A stretch of DNA of 58,850 nucleotides from Candidatus Poribacteria bacterium (GCA_003635195.1 PYIY01000195.1:77961-136810), one strand, 5' to 3'; shown: positions 8,503-18,078, counted from the first letter of the stretch. The notes: generated from the letters alone by a model not told the origin. Numbers and translations: made by a program.

Positions 8503-9960
8503 TTATCTTAAGTCACATTTGAGGAACGATAATTGTGCGGCGATAAAGAACAGGACATTGAAAAGGATCAGCAGTCCGAGCGGAAAAATGATGCTCTGAT
8601 GAGAGATGTGTTCTTTAAACCTCGGCACAGCGTCCGGATTTACCAGTTTTTGAGATAACCCCTCCCTTACAGGATAGATATGGAGGCTTTCTGGATCACC
8701 TCTATCCTCCGATTTAATAAAATCTATAAATGTGTTTCTGTAACGGCGCGCCTGTTTAACGAAATTCATATAACTGGCGATCCCAGTATTTGCGAGTCCT
8801 TCCATGGCGTACTGGAAACAGGCCGTGGGAGAGATTTGGGTGAGTTCGCGGGTGAGTTGCACCTGTCTTAATTGCTGATCTACACGCGCATCTGCTATGC
8901 GGGTTTGCACTTCAGACCTTTCCCTGAAGTAGGTCGCCCATAGGCGCGTTGCTGATGGGTTGTCAACGGAAGGGGCTTCACTGAGTTTTGCTGCTTCCAC
9001 CAATTCTGCTGGGCGAAATTCATCATCTATGTTCGCTAATTGCAAGCGTTTTTCGGCGGATATTCTTTCTATTGATGGGATTAGATCAAGGGTTCCGACG
9101 AATAGTCCAAGTAAACTCGGGAAGATAAATGCTAAACAGACCCAAGTTAGCAATAACCACACTAAACTGGTGATGGCATTTGAGACGCGACTTGAGACAA
9201 ACAGTCCCAAAAAAATGAAGATAGAAATATGCAACGCGAAGAGTCCGACCATTCCTAAAATCCGAAGCCAACTGCCTGAATCAAAGGGAATGTTCCGTGA
9301 CAGGTAGATGATGAGAAGGTTCATGAGGACCCCAATCAGGAGTGGGATGATGAGCGTGAAAAATGCTCCTAAGTATTTCGCGAATAATACCTGTCCGCGA
9401 GGGATTGGGTTAGACATCATAAGACTGAGTGTTCCGCGAACGCGTTCCCCGGCGATGGCATCAAAAGTAAATAAAATAACAAAAAAACTTATGAAGACAC
9501 CGATGAATACCCAGTCAATTTTGATGAGCGTAGTTGCGTCCCCGCCATGATTTGAAGGTAGATATTCTAAGGACCACAACTCCCGCCAACTATAACTTTC
9601 AACCAAGTCCTCGTATTCAGGCCGTTCCCAATTTATGCGATATGCGATCGTGATAGAATGGGGTATGAAGGCCTCAGCGCCATCGGCACAGAATTTCAAC
9701 TGGGGCGGACGCTTGGGTATCTCTGCTGGACCGACCATCGCCAACTCCCCTAAACCTTGGGCAGCATATTTTTCAATATGAGAGCGTTCTTGGTCTACTT
9801 TACGGTTATAATCTCGTATTTCCGCTGTATACCCATTATTCCCGAAGCCATATATGAGGGCATTGGCGATCATCAAAATGGGCAAAAGAATTATCATCAA
9901 GACGAACCGCAACGTTGTGAGATTGTGGTATATTTCCTTTTTTACAATTTGCCAAATCAT
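8503..9960 (-). CDS. ABC-2 type transporter permease with large periplasmic domain
   Basis: 485 residues. A first membrane helix follows the cytoplasmic start (about residues 17-40). An extracytoplasmic region of about 100 residues follows, then a block of five helices starting at FIGVFISFFVILFTFDAIAGE. The segment GERVRGTLSLMMSNPIPRGQVLFAKYLG is the cytoplasmic coupling helix typical of ABC-2 permeases. A second extracytoplasmic region precedes the last helix. It is a paralogue of the next gene upstream, and the two probably form a heterodimer. The ATPase is not encoded nearby and the exported substrate is unknown. Confidence 0.85.
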   Translation of the reverse strand: MIWQIVKKEIYHNLTTLRFVLMIILLPILMIANALIYGFGNNGYTAEIRDYNRKVDQERSHIEKYAAQGLGELAMVGPAEIPKRPPQLKFCADGAEAFIPHSITIAYRINWERPEYEDLVESYSWRELWSLEYLPSNHGGDATTLIKIDWVFIGVFISFFVILFTFDAIAGERVRGTLSLMMSNPIPRGQVLFAKYLGAFFTLIIPLLIGVLMNLLIIYLSRNIPFDSGSWLRILGMVGLFALHISIFIFLGLFVSSRVSNAITSLVWLLLTWVCLAFIFPSLLGLFVGTLDLIPSIERISAEKRLQLANIDDEFRPAELVEAAKLSEAPSVDNPSATRLWATYFRERSEVQTRIADARVDQQLRQVQLTRELTQISPTACFQYAMEGLANTGIASYMNFVKQARRYRNTFIDFIKSEDRGDPESLHIYPVREGLSQKLVNPDAVPRFKEHISHQSIIFPLGLLILFNVLFFIAAQLSFLKCDLR

Positions 9961-9965
9961 CTTTA

Positions 9966-10066
9966 ATGGTTGTCGGTTGTCAGTTGTCGGTTGTCAGTTA
10001 AAGAAACGTTTGATTGCTCAGATTTCCCTTTAACCGATGACCGATGACCGACAACTGATAACCCTC
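9966..10066. repeat. Inverted repeat of the GTTGTCGGTTGTCAG type
   Basis: TGTCGGTTGTCAGTTGTCGG from about 9968 is complementary to the run of ACCGATGACCGAC and CAACTGATAAC at 10031-10065, forming a long imperfect hairpin between the two permease genes. The same type of sequence recurs at 13353-13450, 14838-14950, 22845-22998 and 44409-44590. Confidence 0.7.
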
Positions 10067-10070
10067 CTTT

Positions 10071-11576
10071 TCAACTCATATCATATCGAAGGAATGATAC
10101 ATACACGCCTATAAACAGGACGATATTCCACGCCAACAGGATCAGGATATCGCTTGATGCGCGGGAAAAACTCTGAAATAGAGAAGCGTGTGGGTTCTGA
10201 AAAACAGGAAGATCTTTAAACGCCGCTGCGCCTTGATCGCTGGAAAACCACGCTCTCGCGGAAAAAGCGTTTTTACCAGTGAGATAGTCGACAACTTGAC
10301 GTTTATAACTCCTTGACCGTCTAATAAAGTCTTGGTAACTTTCCCTATCTGTATCGGTTATCGCGCCAACAGCAAATCGGTATGCATCTGCGAAAGAAAA
10401 TCGGGAAATATCTTTGGCGAACTGTTTATTCCTTTCTTCAACCTGTTCTCTCTGTCTGAGGAGTGCCTCTGCTTGATTTGCGTAGTCGATACGTAGGGGT
10501 TCTTGGTAGCCCAATACTTCCTGAAATTTGGAGACATCCACGATGTGGATCTGTTGGATATAATAGAACTCACTATACCCGATTTCCTCTGGTAAACTCG
10601 TGTACATCGCTACTAAAAAATTCCCCTCGCTTATCGGAGAAACCGCGCTCGCTGGATGTTCGTATCCCCACTTCTTGAGAATGTAAGCATCCCGTTCTTC
10701 CCTGAAATCTTCCCATCTTTGCTGAATATGCTGCAGAATCTCCTTTTCAGCTTGTGGTTGATAGGGCGGGAATTTCATGACTGCGAAGGTTGCTATATTG
10801 GAATGTAGGATTGTTAGGATTCCCCAAATGAACATTGAAAGGATGAGCGTGGTGGTTGCTTCCTTTGTCCATACGGATAGAAGCATCCCTAAAAGGTAAC
10901 ATGTTGACATGTACAATAGGGAAAGGATGAGCACGGCAACGAGCCGGAACAGATCAGCACTATTGAAATCGGTCGCAGGAGAAGTGTAAGCGATAAGGAT
11001 TCCGATGATAAAGCTGATAACCACCATTGGGAACAGAGATAACATGCCGCCGATGTATTTTCCGACCACGAGTGTATCTCTGGGAATCGGATTGGATAAC
11101 ACTAATTTTAGGGTGCCATCCTCGTGTTCCCCTGAAATCGTATTGTAAGCGAAAAGGATCGCCAAGGCACTGAAGATGATTTTGAAGACAAAGATAGCAT
11201 CAATTGCAAGAAGAATAGAGAGAAACGGGTTATCGGATCCCTGTTTCTGTGCATCTTTCTCCCAGATAGGTGTTGCGAGTTGAATACTCACCATATCGGC
11301 ACCGGATTTTTCCATGCCGACGTTGAAGATACTGAGCGGATTAGGTTTTCTGTGTGCCTTGGGATTAATTTGGCTGTAGAGGTCCCATGTCTGGGCTGTT
11401 TTTTGATGTTCCTGAACGGCGATGTGGTAGGCTGCTAAGCGTTTCTCGTAATCTTCAACCTGCACAAAAACTGCGGCAGCGGTTGACATGAGACAGATGA
11501 GAAAACCGATTATGAATTGGGAAGTCAATACATTTGAAACGAATTCTCGTTGAATAACAAGCCAAAGTGTTGTCAT
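10071..11576 (-). CDS. ABC-2 type transporter permease, paralogue
   Basis: 501 residues from the ATG at 11576. I chose this start because MTTLWLVIQREFVSNV aligns with the N-terminus of the downstream paralogue (MIWQIVKKEIYHNL); a longer frame from 11639 adds a polar extension. Six helices, a long extracytoplasmic insert and the coupling motif GEHEDGTLKLVLSNPIPRDT fit an ABC-2 permease. It is the promoter-proximal gene of this cluster. Upstream is 700 bp without an ATPase gene, so the ATP-binding partner must be elsewhere. Confidence 0.85.
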   Translation of the reverse strand: MTTLWLVIQREFVSNVLTSQFIIGFLICLMSTAAAVFVQVEDYEKRLAAYHIAVQEHQKTAQTWDLYSQINPKAHRKPNPLSIFNVGMEKSGADMVSIQLATPIWEKDAQKQGSDNPFLSILLAIDAIFVFKIIFSALAILFAYNTISGEHEDGTLKLVLSNPIPRDTLVVGKYIGGMLSLFPMVVISFIIGILIAYTSPATDFNSADLFRLVAVLILSLLYMSTCYLLGMLLSVWTKEATTTLILSMFIWGILTILHSNIATFAVMKFPPYQPQAEKEILQHIQQRWEDFREERDAYILKKWGYEHPASAVSPISEGNFLVAMYTSLPEEIGYSEFYYIQQIHIVDVSKFQEVLGYQEPLRIDYANQAEALLRQREQVEERNKQFAKDISRFSFADAYRFAVGAITDTDRESYQDFIRRSRSYKRQVVDYLTGKNAFSARAWFSSDQGAAAFKDLPVFQNPHASLFQSFSRASSDILILLAWNIVLFIGVYVSFLRYDMS

Positions 11577-11639
11577 AAGTATATACCGAGTATTCAAGAT
11601 GAAGTGCTTTTCGCCGTTCCGTTGGAAGCTGATTCTCAC

Positions 11640-12016
11640 TCAATCTTTTATTATTAAACCGATTTTTCTCTAATTTATTCAATTAAACTTCTTGGGGAAC
11701 GGTTAGCAACCATCAGCCAGAGCCATTCAGTTTTCGGTTTTTTCAGGCATTTTCGCGGAGGGATCGCGAGCACAGCTCGCTCCTACAAGGGAATTATATT
11801 CATATAGGCAAAGTAAATGTTTAAAACTAAATGCCCCTGACCATCAGTAGTCAGACTTTGATGGTGATTTGGCAGGATGCGGCACAGAATAGGGTATACT
11901 GTTATCACAAGTGAGTATACTATTTGAAATGCCTTTTTCTACTAATTCTTTCAATCTATCTTCTTTGGAGGATTTTTTTCGGAATTAGTCGTTTTGGACT
12001 TGAGAAAAAAATAAAT
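11640..12016. other. Intergenic region with a REP-like hairpin
   Basis: Contains the palindrome GCGAG-CACAG-CTCGC (11766-11780) within AGGGATCGCGAGCACAGCTC, a compact dispersed-repeat type. The rest is AT-rich and leads into the promoter at 12017. I see no gene; the reading frame crossing this region continues into the RNA repeats and changes phase between repeat units. Confidence 0.5.
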
Positions 12017-12045
12017 TTGACAAAAAACAGAAAAAATTGTATAAT
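12017..12045 (+). promoter_or_regulatory. Perfect sigma70-type promoter of the three-unit RNA
   Basis: TTGACA (12017-12022), exactly 17 bp, then TATAAT (12040-12045). The context AAAAAATAAATTTGACA closely resembles AAAAAATAAACTTGACA before tnpB. The predicted +1, 7 nt after the -10, is 12052, the first base of the closing stem of repeat unit 1. Confidence 0.85.
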
Positions 12046-12051
12046 ACCTAC

Positions 12052-12296
12052 AATGCCATTTGGTAGCGAATTTCATCTGTCTTGTTTGAGGCAGTCGCTA
12101 TATCTGCCGAGTGGAATCGGAATGGCATTTTCAGGAGCGCCATTTGGTAGCGAATTCCACCTGTCTCGCTTGAGGCAGTCGCTATATCTACCGAGTGGAA
12201 TCGGAATGGCGTTTTCATCACGCCATTTGGTAGCGAATTCCATCTGTCTTGTTTGAGGCAGTCGCTATATCTGCCGAGTGGAATCGGAATGGCGTT
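12052..12296 (+). ncRNA. Tandem array of three structured 72-nt units (candidate novel ncRNA)
   Basis: Units at 12055-12126, 12139-12210 and 12222-12293 are separated by 12 and 11 nt. Each can form a closing stem GCCATT/AATGGC (8-9 bp with flanking bases), an inner stem TAGCGA/TCGCTA, and a coaxial hairpin (CTGTCTY, 4-nt loop, GAGGCAG). The 7-nt bulge ATTYCAY is complementary to GTGGAAT downstream, giving a pseudoknot. Differences between units mostly keep pairing: C-G to U-G at three stem positions, and one full compensatory change (T12054-A12127 against C12138-G12211). Unit lengths of 84 and 83 bp break any reading frame, arguing against coding. It converges on the 3' end of cydB. Confidence 0.65.
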
Positions 12297-12311
12297 TTCA
12301 TCCCCTTCACG

Positions 12312-13352
12312 TTAAGGACCAATCTCCTCTTCAGTTTGCTTTGTTTTCCGCGCTGCGCCCTTAAACACAGCGTAAAGATACCAGAACGCAGGCACTAACA
12401 GCACACCACCCACACCCAATACTATCAGCATTGGACGCAGTACGGCATCTGGTGCAGCCGTATTTGAAAAGGTTAAGTCTGGGGTGACAAGATATGGATA
12501 CTGTGCTAATCCCCAACCGAAGACGATCAACGTAACCTGTATCGGGACGAGGATACGCGCGAGGTGGAATTGACGGTTCCAAAGCGTCCAGATCGCCCAC
12601 AATGCCACTGCTCCTGTTAGGATTTGAAATGGGATCGACCAAGAGGCACTTGCGAGTCCATGTCGGATTGTCGGTGCACCGTTGGCAGATAGGATAAAAC
12701 TTAGTCCTGCCATAGCACCGACACTTACTGCAGCGATGAGTGCGCGTCGTCGAAAATCCTTTTGTAATGCGGGGTCATCCGTCTCCAGTGTGAGATACAC
12801 TGCCGCAAGCAACGCACAGAGCGTCAAGGTGAAGAACCCGATTGCGAATGGAAACGGGGCAAGCCACGCTGAGAAGAAGTCGGTGGTTACCTGTCCACTC
12901 TCCACATCAACGCGAATTGTACCAGATGCTACCGCGCCGAGCGTAATTCCTAACATCACAGGTGTGATGATACTCCCAATAGCAAATACGCGGCTCCAAC
13001 GGCGGTGTGTCGCATCGGATTGGACATCGTAGGTACGAAATACAAACGCCGAACCGCGCAGCACGATCCCGATGAGCATCAACGTCAGTGGAATGTGTAA
13101 GGCCGTGCTGATCACTGCGAATCCGACAGGGAACGCCACAAAAAGCAACACGATAATCACAATCAGCCAGACATGGTTCGCTTCCCAGATGGGTGCGATG
13201 GCTTGCGTGATAAGTGTGCGTTGTGATTTTGCACGCGGACCGGTCGCGAACAGATCCCAGATACCGCCCCCAAAATCTGCCCCACCTGTCAACATATAAA
13301 TAATCAGTGAGATAAGCATCACGCCTGCAACGCAGAGTTCAAGGGTTAACAT
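12312..13352 (-). CDS. cydB: Cytochrome bd-type ubiquinol oxidase subunit II
   Basis: 346 residues with about nine membrane helices. The start contains the family motif GGADFGGGIWDLF and the helix with EANHVWLIV, both typical of CydB/CioB. With CydA it forms a membrane oxidase that passes electrons from quinol to oxygen without pumping protons. Such oxidases have high oxygen affinity or cyanide resistance and help under low oxygen or oxidative stress. It lies 128 bp downstream of cydA on the same strand; the gap holds a GTCGGTTATCGG-type inverted repeat. No cydX was found. Confidence 0.95.
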   Translation of the reverse strand: MLTLELCVAGVMLISLIIYMLTGGADFGGGIWDLFATGPRAKSQRTLITQAIAPIWEANHVWLIVIIVLLFVAFPVGFAVISTALHIPLTLMLIGIVLRGSAFVFRTYDVQSDATHRRWSRVFAIGSIITPVMLGITLGAVASGTIRVDVESGQVTTDFFSAWLAPFPFAIGFFTLTLCALLAAVYLTLETDDPALQKDFRRRALIAAVSVGAMAGLSFILSANGAPTIRHGLASASWSIPFQILTGAVALWAIWTLWNRQFHLARILVPIQVTLIVFGWGLAQYPYLVTPDLTFSNTAAPDAVLRPMLIVLGVGGVLLVPAFWYLYAVFKGAARKTKQTEEEIGP

Positions 13353-13480
13353 AGTATTGGCTGTCGGCTATCGGCTGTCAGTAACAGGTTTGTGGCAGAT
13401 AAGCACCCTTGCAACCACCACACGTCCTACCGATAACCGATAACTAACGCTCTACAAGTTGCAAGGATGTTATTTAACAA

Positions 13481-14776
13481 TTAATGCGGACTCAAAAAGA
13501 TATGACGGCGTAATAGGATAACAACAATAATTGAGAGAAAAATGTAAAGCACCGTAAAGCTGATAAAAGGAATAACGAGGTTCGGCATTGGGGTCACGGC
13601 ATCTGCTGTGCGCATGATATTGTAGATAACCCACGGTTGCCGCCCGACTTCCGTGACTGTCCAACCGGCTTCAATCGCAATAAATCCGAGCGGTGTACAA
13701 AGCGTAACGCACCGAAGATACCAACGTTGGGTCGGTAGACTTTTGTGTTTCCACGCGAGCCAACCCCCAATGATACCGACAGTAATCAAGACTATCCCAC
13801 ACGCGACCATAATCTGAAATGCGAAATGCACGATTGTCACCGGTGGACGATCTTCGCGCGGCACTGCCTTGAGTCCCATGATCTCTGCGTTGAAATCAGA
13901 ATGTGCGAGGAAGCTGAGTGCCTTTGGAATCTCGAGTGCATATCGGGTTTCTTCGGCATCTTCATCGGGAATGCCACCGATGCGCAATGGTGCGCCGCGC
14001 TCTGTCTCCCACTGTGCTTCCATCGCTGCGAGTTTAATAGGTTGGTATTTTGCGACGCGCTTGGCACTGATGTCCCCCGAAATCGGTTGGAGGAGGGCGA
14101 ATACAGCTCCAACGCTCAAAGCAATCGCAAACGCCCGACGATGGAACAGGTTATCGGGGTCGCGCCTGAGAAAATAGGCGTGGATGCCAGCGACTGCAAA
14201 TCCGACTGCCAGAAAAGCGGCGATCGTCATGTGAAGTGCCTGGCTGAATGAGGAAGGGTTCAACATTGCTGCAATCGGATCAACGTTTGTCACTTTGCCA
14301 TCGACAATTGAGAACCCGGTCGGTGTGTTCATCCATGCGTTGGCGGTAACAACGAAGATGCCGGAAAATGTGCCGCCGAGCAGCACCATCATCCCCGAAA
14401 ACCAATGCGCATATTTCGGGATGCGGTCCCAACCGTAGAGGTAAAGTCCTAAAAAGATTGCCTCCAAGAAGAACGCGAACCCTTCAAGCGAGAACGGCAT
14501 GCCGATAATCGGACCGGCGTAAGCCATGAAATTGGGCCACAATAAGCCGAGTTCAAAAGACAGAACAGTGCCTGAGACCGCTCCGACAGCGAACATGATA
14601 GCCGTGCCCTTTGCCCACTGCTTCGCCAGCGTCAGGTAGACCTCCTCCCGTGTTTTGAGCCACAATCCTTCGGCAATCACCATCAATAACGGCATCGCGA
14701 TCCCGACTGCCGCGAAAATGATGTGAAATGCGAGTGACATCGCCATCTGTGCGCGTGCTGCCAATAAATCTGTCAT
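13481..14776 (-). CDS. cydA: Cytochrome bd-type ubiquinol oxidase subunit I
   Basis: 431 residues from the ATG at 14776, which has GGAG 9 nt upstream. A longer frame from 14836 adds 20 polar residues and is less likely. The N-terminal helix AMSLAFHIIFAAVGIAMP carries a haem-ligand histidine. The segment KQWAKGTAIMFAVGAVSGTVLSFELGLLWP is the conserved quinol/haem region with the key glutamate. The length and short Q-loop fit the CioA subclass. With cydB it makes the bd oxidase of the inner membrane. Confidence 0.95.
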   Translation of the reverse strand: MTDLLAARAQMAMSLAFHIIFAAVGIAMPLLMVIAEGLWLKTREEVYLTLAKQWAKGTAIMFAVGAVSGTVLSFELGLLWPNFMAYAGPIIGMPFSLEGFAFFLEAIFLGLYLYGWDRIPKYAHWFSGMMVLLGGTFSGIFVVTANAWMNTPTGFSIVDGKVTNVDPIAAMLNPSSFSQALHMTIAAFLAVGFAVAGIHAYFLRRDPDNLFHRRAFAIALSVGAVFALLQPISGDISAKRVAKYQPIKLAAMEAQWETERGAPLRIGGIPDEDAEETRYALEIPKALSFLAHSDFNAEIMGLKAVPREDRPPVTIVHFAFQIMVACGIVLITVGIIGGWLAWKHKSLPTQRWYLRCVTLCTPLGFIAIEAGWTVTEVGRQPWVIYNIMRTADAVTPMPNLVIPFISFTVLYIFLSIIVVILLRRHIFLSPH

Positions 14777-15004
14777 GAGAGGTTCTCCATCATGCACGAG
14801 CTGCACATCAGTGAGCGTCACAGGCACCCACCTCATTTTACCAGTTACCAGTTACCAGAGAAGAGGAACCCTCTATATATCATACCTCTCTTTAGACTGG
14901 CCCCTGTTCTCACTGCGAAGCATGGACCCTGGGAACTGACTACCATCCTTCCATCTGGGCTTTAGTATTCCTAATACGCGTCTATCCTGAACAACAAAAA
15001 GACA

Positions 15005-15829
15005 TCAAGCAACCCACGGTTCAAGTCCGAGGAGTTTCTTGCCTAAAGGTGTCAACTCAGCCGTCTTACCTTGGTGATGCTCCTTCTCTTGTTGCTCTTT
15101 TCCGAGGCCTGTTAGCCGTTCGCGCCATCCTTTAACACGGCCATCGCTTGTCGTTTTGCCGTCATCCGGTGCTGGTGACATTGTGATGTACTGTGCCATC
15201 CGCGGACGTTCAGCGGAGTTCGGACTGCTGCCGTGCGGCAATGCGCTATGCCAGATAACCAGATCGCCCGCTTGTCCTGCGACCGGCACCGCTTCCGCTT
15301 GGTATTCTCGCACCACTTCCCGTGGGTTCGCATCGTCAGGCAGGTCGTTCAACCACGATTCCAACTTCCGATGGAAACCAGGAATACAGGTAAACGCGCC
15401 TTGATTGCTCGGCGTATCCGCCAGATATAGCACACCTTGTACTTTTAAACGCACTGGCATATTGTCTAACGACATATCCCAATGCAGGTAAGGCCCGGTG
15501 AATTTCCAATCCGGACGTTCAGGCGGATTCATACTTGCCCGATCAAAACTGACCCAGAGTTTATCGTTGTTCCAAATCTCTGAGAACGCCTGATGGACGC
15601 GCGGGTATTGGCGATTATCCCACAATGCCTGGTGCTGGTAAATTTCCACCATGATGCTCCCGCGCGGCGGATCGGGATACCAGCTGTCTGGATTGTCACC
15701 ATCCATTTCAAGAAAATCCCAGACTGCCTGTTCCGCGGCTCTGCAATTCTCAAGTGGCACCGCTTCCGGCACGACAACATAACCGTTTTCTTCCCAAAAT
15801 TCTAAGGCTTCTGCATCAAAAACTGGCAT
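15005..15829 (-). CDS. Phytanoyl-CoA dioxygenase family protein (PhyH), complete metal site
   Basis: 274 residues with the PhyH double-stranded beta-helix. Iron ligands are visible as H116-x-D118 in YLHWDMSLD and the distal H199 in WHSALPHGS. R210 is placed to bind 2-oxoglutarate. The family uses Fe(II), O2 and 2-oxoglutarate to hydroxylate small molecules; the substrate is not predictable. It reads divergently from the Gfo/Idh/MocA-PhyH pair at 16140. The ATG has AGGAG just upstream in reading direction. Confidence 0.88.
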   Translation of the reverse strand: MPVFDAEALEFWEENGYVVVPEAVPLENCRAAEQAVWDFLEMDGDNPDSWYPDPPRGSIMVEIYQHQALWDNRQYPRVHQAFSEIWNNDKLWVSFDRASMNPPERPDWKFTGPYLHWDMSLDNMPVRLKVQGVLYLADTPSNQGAFTCIPGFHRKLESWLNDLPDDANPREVVREYQAEAVPVAGQAGDLVIWHSALPHGSSPNSAERPRMAQYITMSPAPDDGKTTSDGRVKGWRERLTGLGKEQQEKEHHQGKTAELTPLGKKLLGLEPWVA

Positions 15830-16053
15830 GAGTTTCTCCTTATCAATCGCTTCAGTTTCGAGCTGCTCTATGAACAGAGAACGTTTCGATTATCTGAAAA
15901 TCAATGTAGTCTTAAGAATACCACAAAAAGATAGAAAGAATCAAATTTTTCAGCAAGTTTGAATATTAAATCTATGTTTCTGATCTTCGAGTTGGAAGGA
16001 TGGAAGGATGGAAGTAATATATTTCTTAACATTGCTTGTCCGAAAAAATTCTC

Positions 16054-16082
16054 TTGAAATCGATTCAGCCGTATGCTAAAGT
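16054..16082 (+). promoter_or_regulatory. Probable promoter for the oxidoreductase-PhyH pair
   Basis: TTGAAA (16054-16059), 17 bp, TAAAGT (16077-16082), then a leader of about 50 nt to the ATG at 16140 with AAGGAGAG as ribosome site. One -35 mismatch and a weaker -10 than the other promoters in the window. Confidence 0.5.
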
Positions 16083-16139
16083 ATGGATACTTTGACTGAC
16101 CAAATTTAGCGAACACTGAGATGAAGGAGAGAGTCCCCA

Positions 16140-17093
16140 ATGCTTAAAGCAGGATTTATCGGTGCAGGTGGACGCAGCCAAGGTGCCCATTACCCAAGCG
16201 TTAACCGCCTCGAAGATGATGTTGAGATGCTCGGTGCGTGTGAATTAGACGAGGCAAAACTCGACCAAGTTGCACAGAAATACGAGTTCCCACATACCTT
16301 CACAGACCACCGAAAAATGTTAGATACCTTAGACTTGGATGTCGTCTATTGTGTCATGAACGAGAAGTGGATTTTGCAACCCGCCTTGGATTGTCTGAAC
16401 GCCGGCAAGCACCTATTTATCGAGAAACCCCCCGGTGCGAACAGTGATGAAACACAACAATTACTTGATGCAGCGGTTGCGAACGATGTTTACTGCATGG
16501 TAGGGTTTCAGCGTAGATACGCTGCTGTCACACGCGAAGCCATGCGGCGAGTAGCAGAAAAAGGACCGGTTACATTAGCCGTCACCACTTTTAACAAACA
16601 GATGTTGGGAGGGAACCGAGAATTCACGACGACCCTTTGGAACGATGTCTGTCACGTGGTCGATCTACTCCGGTATATGGCAGGCGGTGAACCGGTGGAA
16701 GTCACCGCGCATCGTGACACATTTGGGGCGGAACAACGCAACTTTTACACCGCCTTCGTCCGTTTTGATAACAATGTCACAGGTGTGCTTTTTGGAAGTC
16801 GTGCGTCGGGCGGACGCGTGCTGCGCTCGGAATTGCACGGTGTCGGCATCGGTTGTTATATGAAAATTCCCGAAGAGATCGAAATTCATGAAGATAACCA
16901 GAGAAATGTAATGGGCGGTTGGGAAGTTGATGGTGTTGATCAGCGCGACTCACCGAGTTATGAAGGCGTGCTAACGATGCATCGACACTTCGCTGACAGC
17001 GTCCGCAATCGGACAGTTCCGCTTACAGACCTCCGTGATGTCATTCACTCCATTCATCTCGTGGATCAGATAGAAGGACCTTTACCCGATTAA
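16140..17093 (+). CDS. Gfo/Idh/MocA family NAD(P)-dependent oxidoreductase
   Basis: 317 residues. The N-terminal Rossmann fold begins KAGFIGAGGRSQGAHYP, with the GxGGRS-type dinucleotide loop. The family signature EKPPGANSDE (about residue 99) supplies the catalytic lysine, and the C-terminal alpha/beta domain carries the substrate site. Members oxidise or reduce sugars, inositols and related polyols. The start has AAGGAGAG at good spacing. It is followed after 14 bp by a PhyH gene, so the two probably act on one pathway. Confidence 0.92.
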   Translation: MLKAGFIGAGGRSQGAHYPSVNRLEDDVEMLGACELDEAKLDQVAQKYEFPHTFTDHRKMLDTLDLDVVYCVMNEKWILQPALDCLNAGKHLFIEKPPGANSDETQQLLDAAVANDVYCMVGFQRRYAAVTREAMRRVAEKGPVTLAVTTFNKQMLGGNREFTTTLWNDVCHVVDLLRYMAGGEPVEVTAHRDTFGAEQRNFYTAFVRFDNNVTGVLFGSRASGGRVLRSELHGVGIGCYMKIPEEIEIHEDNQRNVMGGWEVDGVDQRDSPSYEGVLTMHRHFADSVRNRTVPLTDLRDVIHSIHLVDQIEGPLPD

Positions 17094-17107
17094 TTTGCGC
17101 CTGCTGG

Positions 17108-18004
17108 ATGCAACATGACGACGCATTGGAGATTGAATCTATGCTTGACGAAAGACATCTGCAACATCAGATTACTGACGAACAACGCAATTGTTTAAAT
17201 GAGGACGGGTATTTCACCGTTGAAAACGCGCTCCCGTTGGACTTTGTTGAACGCCTTGAAGCCCGGGTGGATAATATCTATCAGAATCATCTTGATGCTG
17301 GCTATGACCCGCATACCAAAAATCAGATGACTGCGCACAGCAATTTTTTCTACCCGAACTTCCTCGGCAGAGATCAGATTTTTGTGAATATCTTGGATTG
17401 GTATAAAACGTTCCCGAAGGTTTGGGGCATCTTGGGCTGGAATATCTACTCTTACCACAGCCATTTCATCATTACGCCGCCACGTCCGGAGGCGGTTCGC
17501 GGCACATCCACTGCACTCGGTTGGCATCAAGACAGTGGACGCGTTAACATTGAGATCGAAAGTTCACCACGCCCGCGTCTCTCCATCAAAGTTGTTTACT
17601 GGCTATCCGATTGCTCCGAAACAGGGCGCGGGAATTTTTATGTGGTTCCCGGAAGCCATCTGTGGGATAAGCTTGAACGTCCAGAAGATGGATCATTGCC
17701 AGAAGGTGCAACGCCTGTTTGTTGCAAGCCGGGGGATGCGGTTTTCTTCGACCGCCGGATATGGCACGCCCGCAGTGAAAATGATTCCGACATCACGCGT
17801 AAGGGGCTCTTTTACGGATATGGTTACCGCTGGTTACGGAGCAAGGACAACATGACGATCCCGCAGGAGATGTTTGATCGGAACGATCCGATTCGACAGC
17901 AGCTGCTCGGCGGTGGAACGAACGCAAATGGACATTTTTCACCGAAGGATGCAGATGTTCCTTTGAAGGTCTGGCTTGAAGAAAACGGCGTTATCTCGAG
18001 TTAA
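17108..18004 (+). CDS. Phytanoyl-CoA dioxygenase family protein (PhyH)
   Basis: 298 residues. Iron-binding H140-x-D142 (GWHQDSGR) and distal H220 (RRIWHARS) are present, together with the PGSH turn at about residues 181-184. It is an Fe(II)/2-oxoglutarate oxygenase probably acting with the oxidoreductase encoded just upstream. The start is uncertain: the ATG at 17108 has a weak site, and the ATG at 17141 (residue 12) has GGAG 9 nt before it. The conserved fold begins after both. Confidence 0.88.
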   Translation: MQHDDALEIESMLDERHLQHQITDEQRNCLNEDGYFTVENALPLDFVERLEARVDNIYQNHLDAGYDPHTKNQMTAHSNFFYPNFLGRDQIFVNILDWYKTFPKVWGILGWNIYSYHSHFIITPPRPEAVRGTSTALGWHQDSGRVNIEIESSPRPRLSIKVVYWLSDCSETGRGNFYVVPGSHLWDKLERPEDGSLPEGATPVCCKPGDAVFFDRRIWHARSENDSDITRKGLFYGYGYRWLRSKDNMTIPQEMFDRNDPIRQQLLGGGTNANGHFSPKDADVPLKVWLEENGVISS

Positions 18005-18078
18005 TATCGATACGCCCTGTAACCTTTGAACCAAGGTAATGAGAAGACAAAACCGTGCTCGACGGAACACCAATTCAC

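Noticed and set aside
11924..12256. Protein-coding frame across the repeat units
   Set aside because: The frame repeats a segment in units 1 and 2 but shifts phase in unit 3, has no ribosome site, and starts upstream of the promoter.
12055..12293. CRISPR array
   Set aside because: Units of 72 nt with 11-12 nt near-constant spacers do not fit repeats of 24-40 nt with unique spacers, and no cas genes are nearby.
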